Below, in pieces: positions 4,830 through 5,660 of a stretch of DNA of 5,660 bases. This DNA is from an uncultured Collinsella sp. GTDB lineage: Bacteria; Actinomycetota; Coriobacteriia; Coriobacteriales; Coriobacteriaceae. The stretch spans positions 1 through 5,660 of the forward strand of contig URVF01000107.1 of the NCBI GenBank assembly GCA_900551185.1. The letters are read 5' to 3'. How positions within the stretch are numbered: the first letter of the stretch is position 1; each line of letters begins with the position of its first letter. A program made the position numbers and the translations under genes. The notes below the pieces were generated by a model. The model searched no databases, was not told where the DNA came from, and saw nothing but the letters and a program-made list of their open reading frames with translations.

Positions 4830-5610
4830 ATGCTGCTTACGCAAACGACAACGCCCGAGGACGTCAAGGCTCTCGACCGCGCCGAGCTTCCGCTGCTCTG
4901 CGGCGAGATCCGTCAGGCAATCCTCGAAAGCTCCGCCGCCGTCGGCGGGCACGTTGCCCCCAACCTGGGCGTCGTTGAGCTTACGGTTGCGCTTCATCGC
5001 GTGTTTAACTCCCCCATCGACAAGATTGTCTTTGACGTTTCGCACCAGACCTACGCCCATAAGGCGCTGACCGGGCGCGCGTACACTTATATCGACCCGA
5101 AGCGTTATGGCGAGGCCTCTGGCTTTGCCAATCCCAACGAGTCCGAGCACGACCTGTTCGCCATGGGCCATACCTCCACGTCGGTGAGCCTGGGCTGCGG
5201 TCTGGCGCACGCGCGTGACCTGGCGGGCGACACGTATAACGTCATCACCATCATTGGCGACGGCTCGCTTTCGGGCGGCCTGGCGTTTGAGGGCTTTAAC
5301 AATGCCGCCGAACTCGATAGCAACCTGATCATCGTCGTCAATGACAACGACCAGTCCATTGCCGAGAACCATGGTGGCCTGTATCGCAATCTGGCCGAGC
5401 TGCGTGCCAGCAACGGCGCCTGTGAGCGCAACGTTTTCCGCGCGATGGGGCTCGACTACCGCTATCTGGACGCCGGTAACGACGTGTTGGCCCTAGTCGA
5501 CGCGCTGCAGGAACTGCGCGATATCGATCACCCCATCGTGCTGCACGTCTCGACCGCCAAGGGCAAGGGCTTTGAGCCGGCCCAGAGCGACCCCGAACAC
5601 TGGCATCATG
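4830..5610 (+). CDS. dxs: 1-deoxy-D-xylulose-5-phosphate synthase-like protein, N-terminal part (3' cut by insert end)
   Basis: The first 260 codons are genomic; the frame then reads into adapter (VSYTHLRAHET). DXS joins pyruvate and glyceraldehyde 3-phosphate to make DXP for isoprenoids, thiamine and pyridoxal, using thiamine diphosphate. Visible motifs are GGHVAPNLGVVELT (39-52), FDVSHQTYAHKALTGR (68-83), MGHTSTSVSLG (112-122), the thiamine-diphosphate/Mg site GDGSLSGGLAFEGFNNA (143-159), VVNDNDQSIAENHGGLY (169-185) and STAKGKGFEP (241-250). The wording SHQTYAHK, HTSTSVSLG and ENHGGLY, and the short N-terminus, match the shorter DXS-like group (about 580 residues) known from lactobacilli and relatives, rather than canonical DXS (about 620-640). 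DXP synthase activity is therefore likely but not certain. ATG at 4830 begins MLLTQTTTPEDVKALD, aligning with family N-termini. Its GGAG at 4814-4817 is 12 bases away, which is far; the nearer upstream ATG (4812) hits a stop at once. Confidence 0.9.
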
Positions 5611-5660
5611 CTGTCTCTTATACACATCTCCGAGCCCACGAGACTAGGCATGATCTCGTA
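5611..5660 (+). other. Illumina Nextera P7-side adapter, transposase end and i7 index (not genomic)
   Basis: Bases 5611-5629 (CTGTCTCTTATACACATCT) are the mosaic end in reverse complement. Bases 5630-5644 (CCGAGCCCACGAGAC) are the read 2 primer part. Bases 5645-5652 (TAGGCATG) occupy the i7 index slot and, from memory, equal index N706. Bases 5653-5660 (ATCTCGTA) begin the P7 sequence. The genomic insert ends at 5610. The plus-strand dxs frame continues into it as VSYTHLRAHETRH, and minus-strand frames acquire MYKRQ at their start. All are artefacts. Confidence 0.98.

Noticed and set aside
4734..5372. Minus-strand open frame of 212 codons
   Set aside because: It lies antisense to the dxs-like gene, whose motifs are unmistakable, and has no recognisable domain of its own.
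5338..5625. Minus-strand frame starting MYKRQ
   Set aside because: Its start is inside the adapter (5611-5629) and the rest is a dxs shadow.
30..5629. Inverted terminal repeats of a transposon (19-bp mosaic ends at both sides)
   Set aside because: The ends are Tn5 mosaic ends, but they are joined to primer and index sequences, so they come from library tagmentation and not from a natural mobile element.

Overview
The window is one sequenced library molecule, not clean genomic sequence. Bases 1-48 and 5611-5660 are Illumina Nextera adapter and index sequence. Only 49-5610 (5562 bases) is genomic. The insert is GC-rich (about 60% by eye) and densely coded with Shine-Dalgarno-led genes. Gene order (amtB then P-II) and protein style suggest an actinobacterium of class Coriobacteriia, perhaps a gut Collinsella. 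That assignment is inference from memory of these families, not a search.

Layout: all genes are on the minus strand except the last. From right to left, the minus-strand genes are an HD-domain hydrolase (4066-4602) and a membrane protein of the 'putative ABC-transporter type IV' (CmpB) family (3043-4062), which form a tight two-gene operon. Next are the ammonium transporter gene amtB (1567-2844), broken by one in-frame TGA, and a P-II signal protein gene (1083-1421). Last come a TetR-family regulator (346-1008) and the first 65 codons of an MFS-type transporter (49-244), cut by the insert end. The only plus-strand gene is the N-terminal 260 codons of a DXS-like thiamine-diphosphate enzyme (4830-5610), divergent from the HD gene and also cut by the insert end.

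Functional reading: amtB plus P-II is the standard ammonium uptake and nitrogen-sensing pair. The P-II protein lacks Tyr51, the usual nucleotidylation site, and no glnD lies next to it. Upstream of amtB is an 11-bp-period array of GAAAC/GCAAC-like pentamers, resembling an OmpR/GlnR-type operator. The TetR gene and the transporter look like a repressor-efflux pair: two near-identical palindromic operators flank a hairpin terminator between them.

I see no CRISPR array, mobile element, RNA gene or obviously new multi-gene system. The most informative items are the adapter ends and their artefactual peptides, the amtB nonsense codon, the amtB upstream array and the paired TetR operators.
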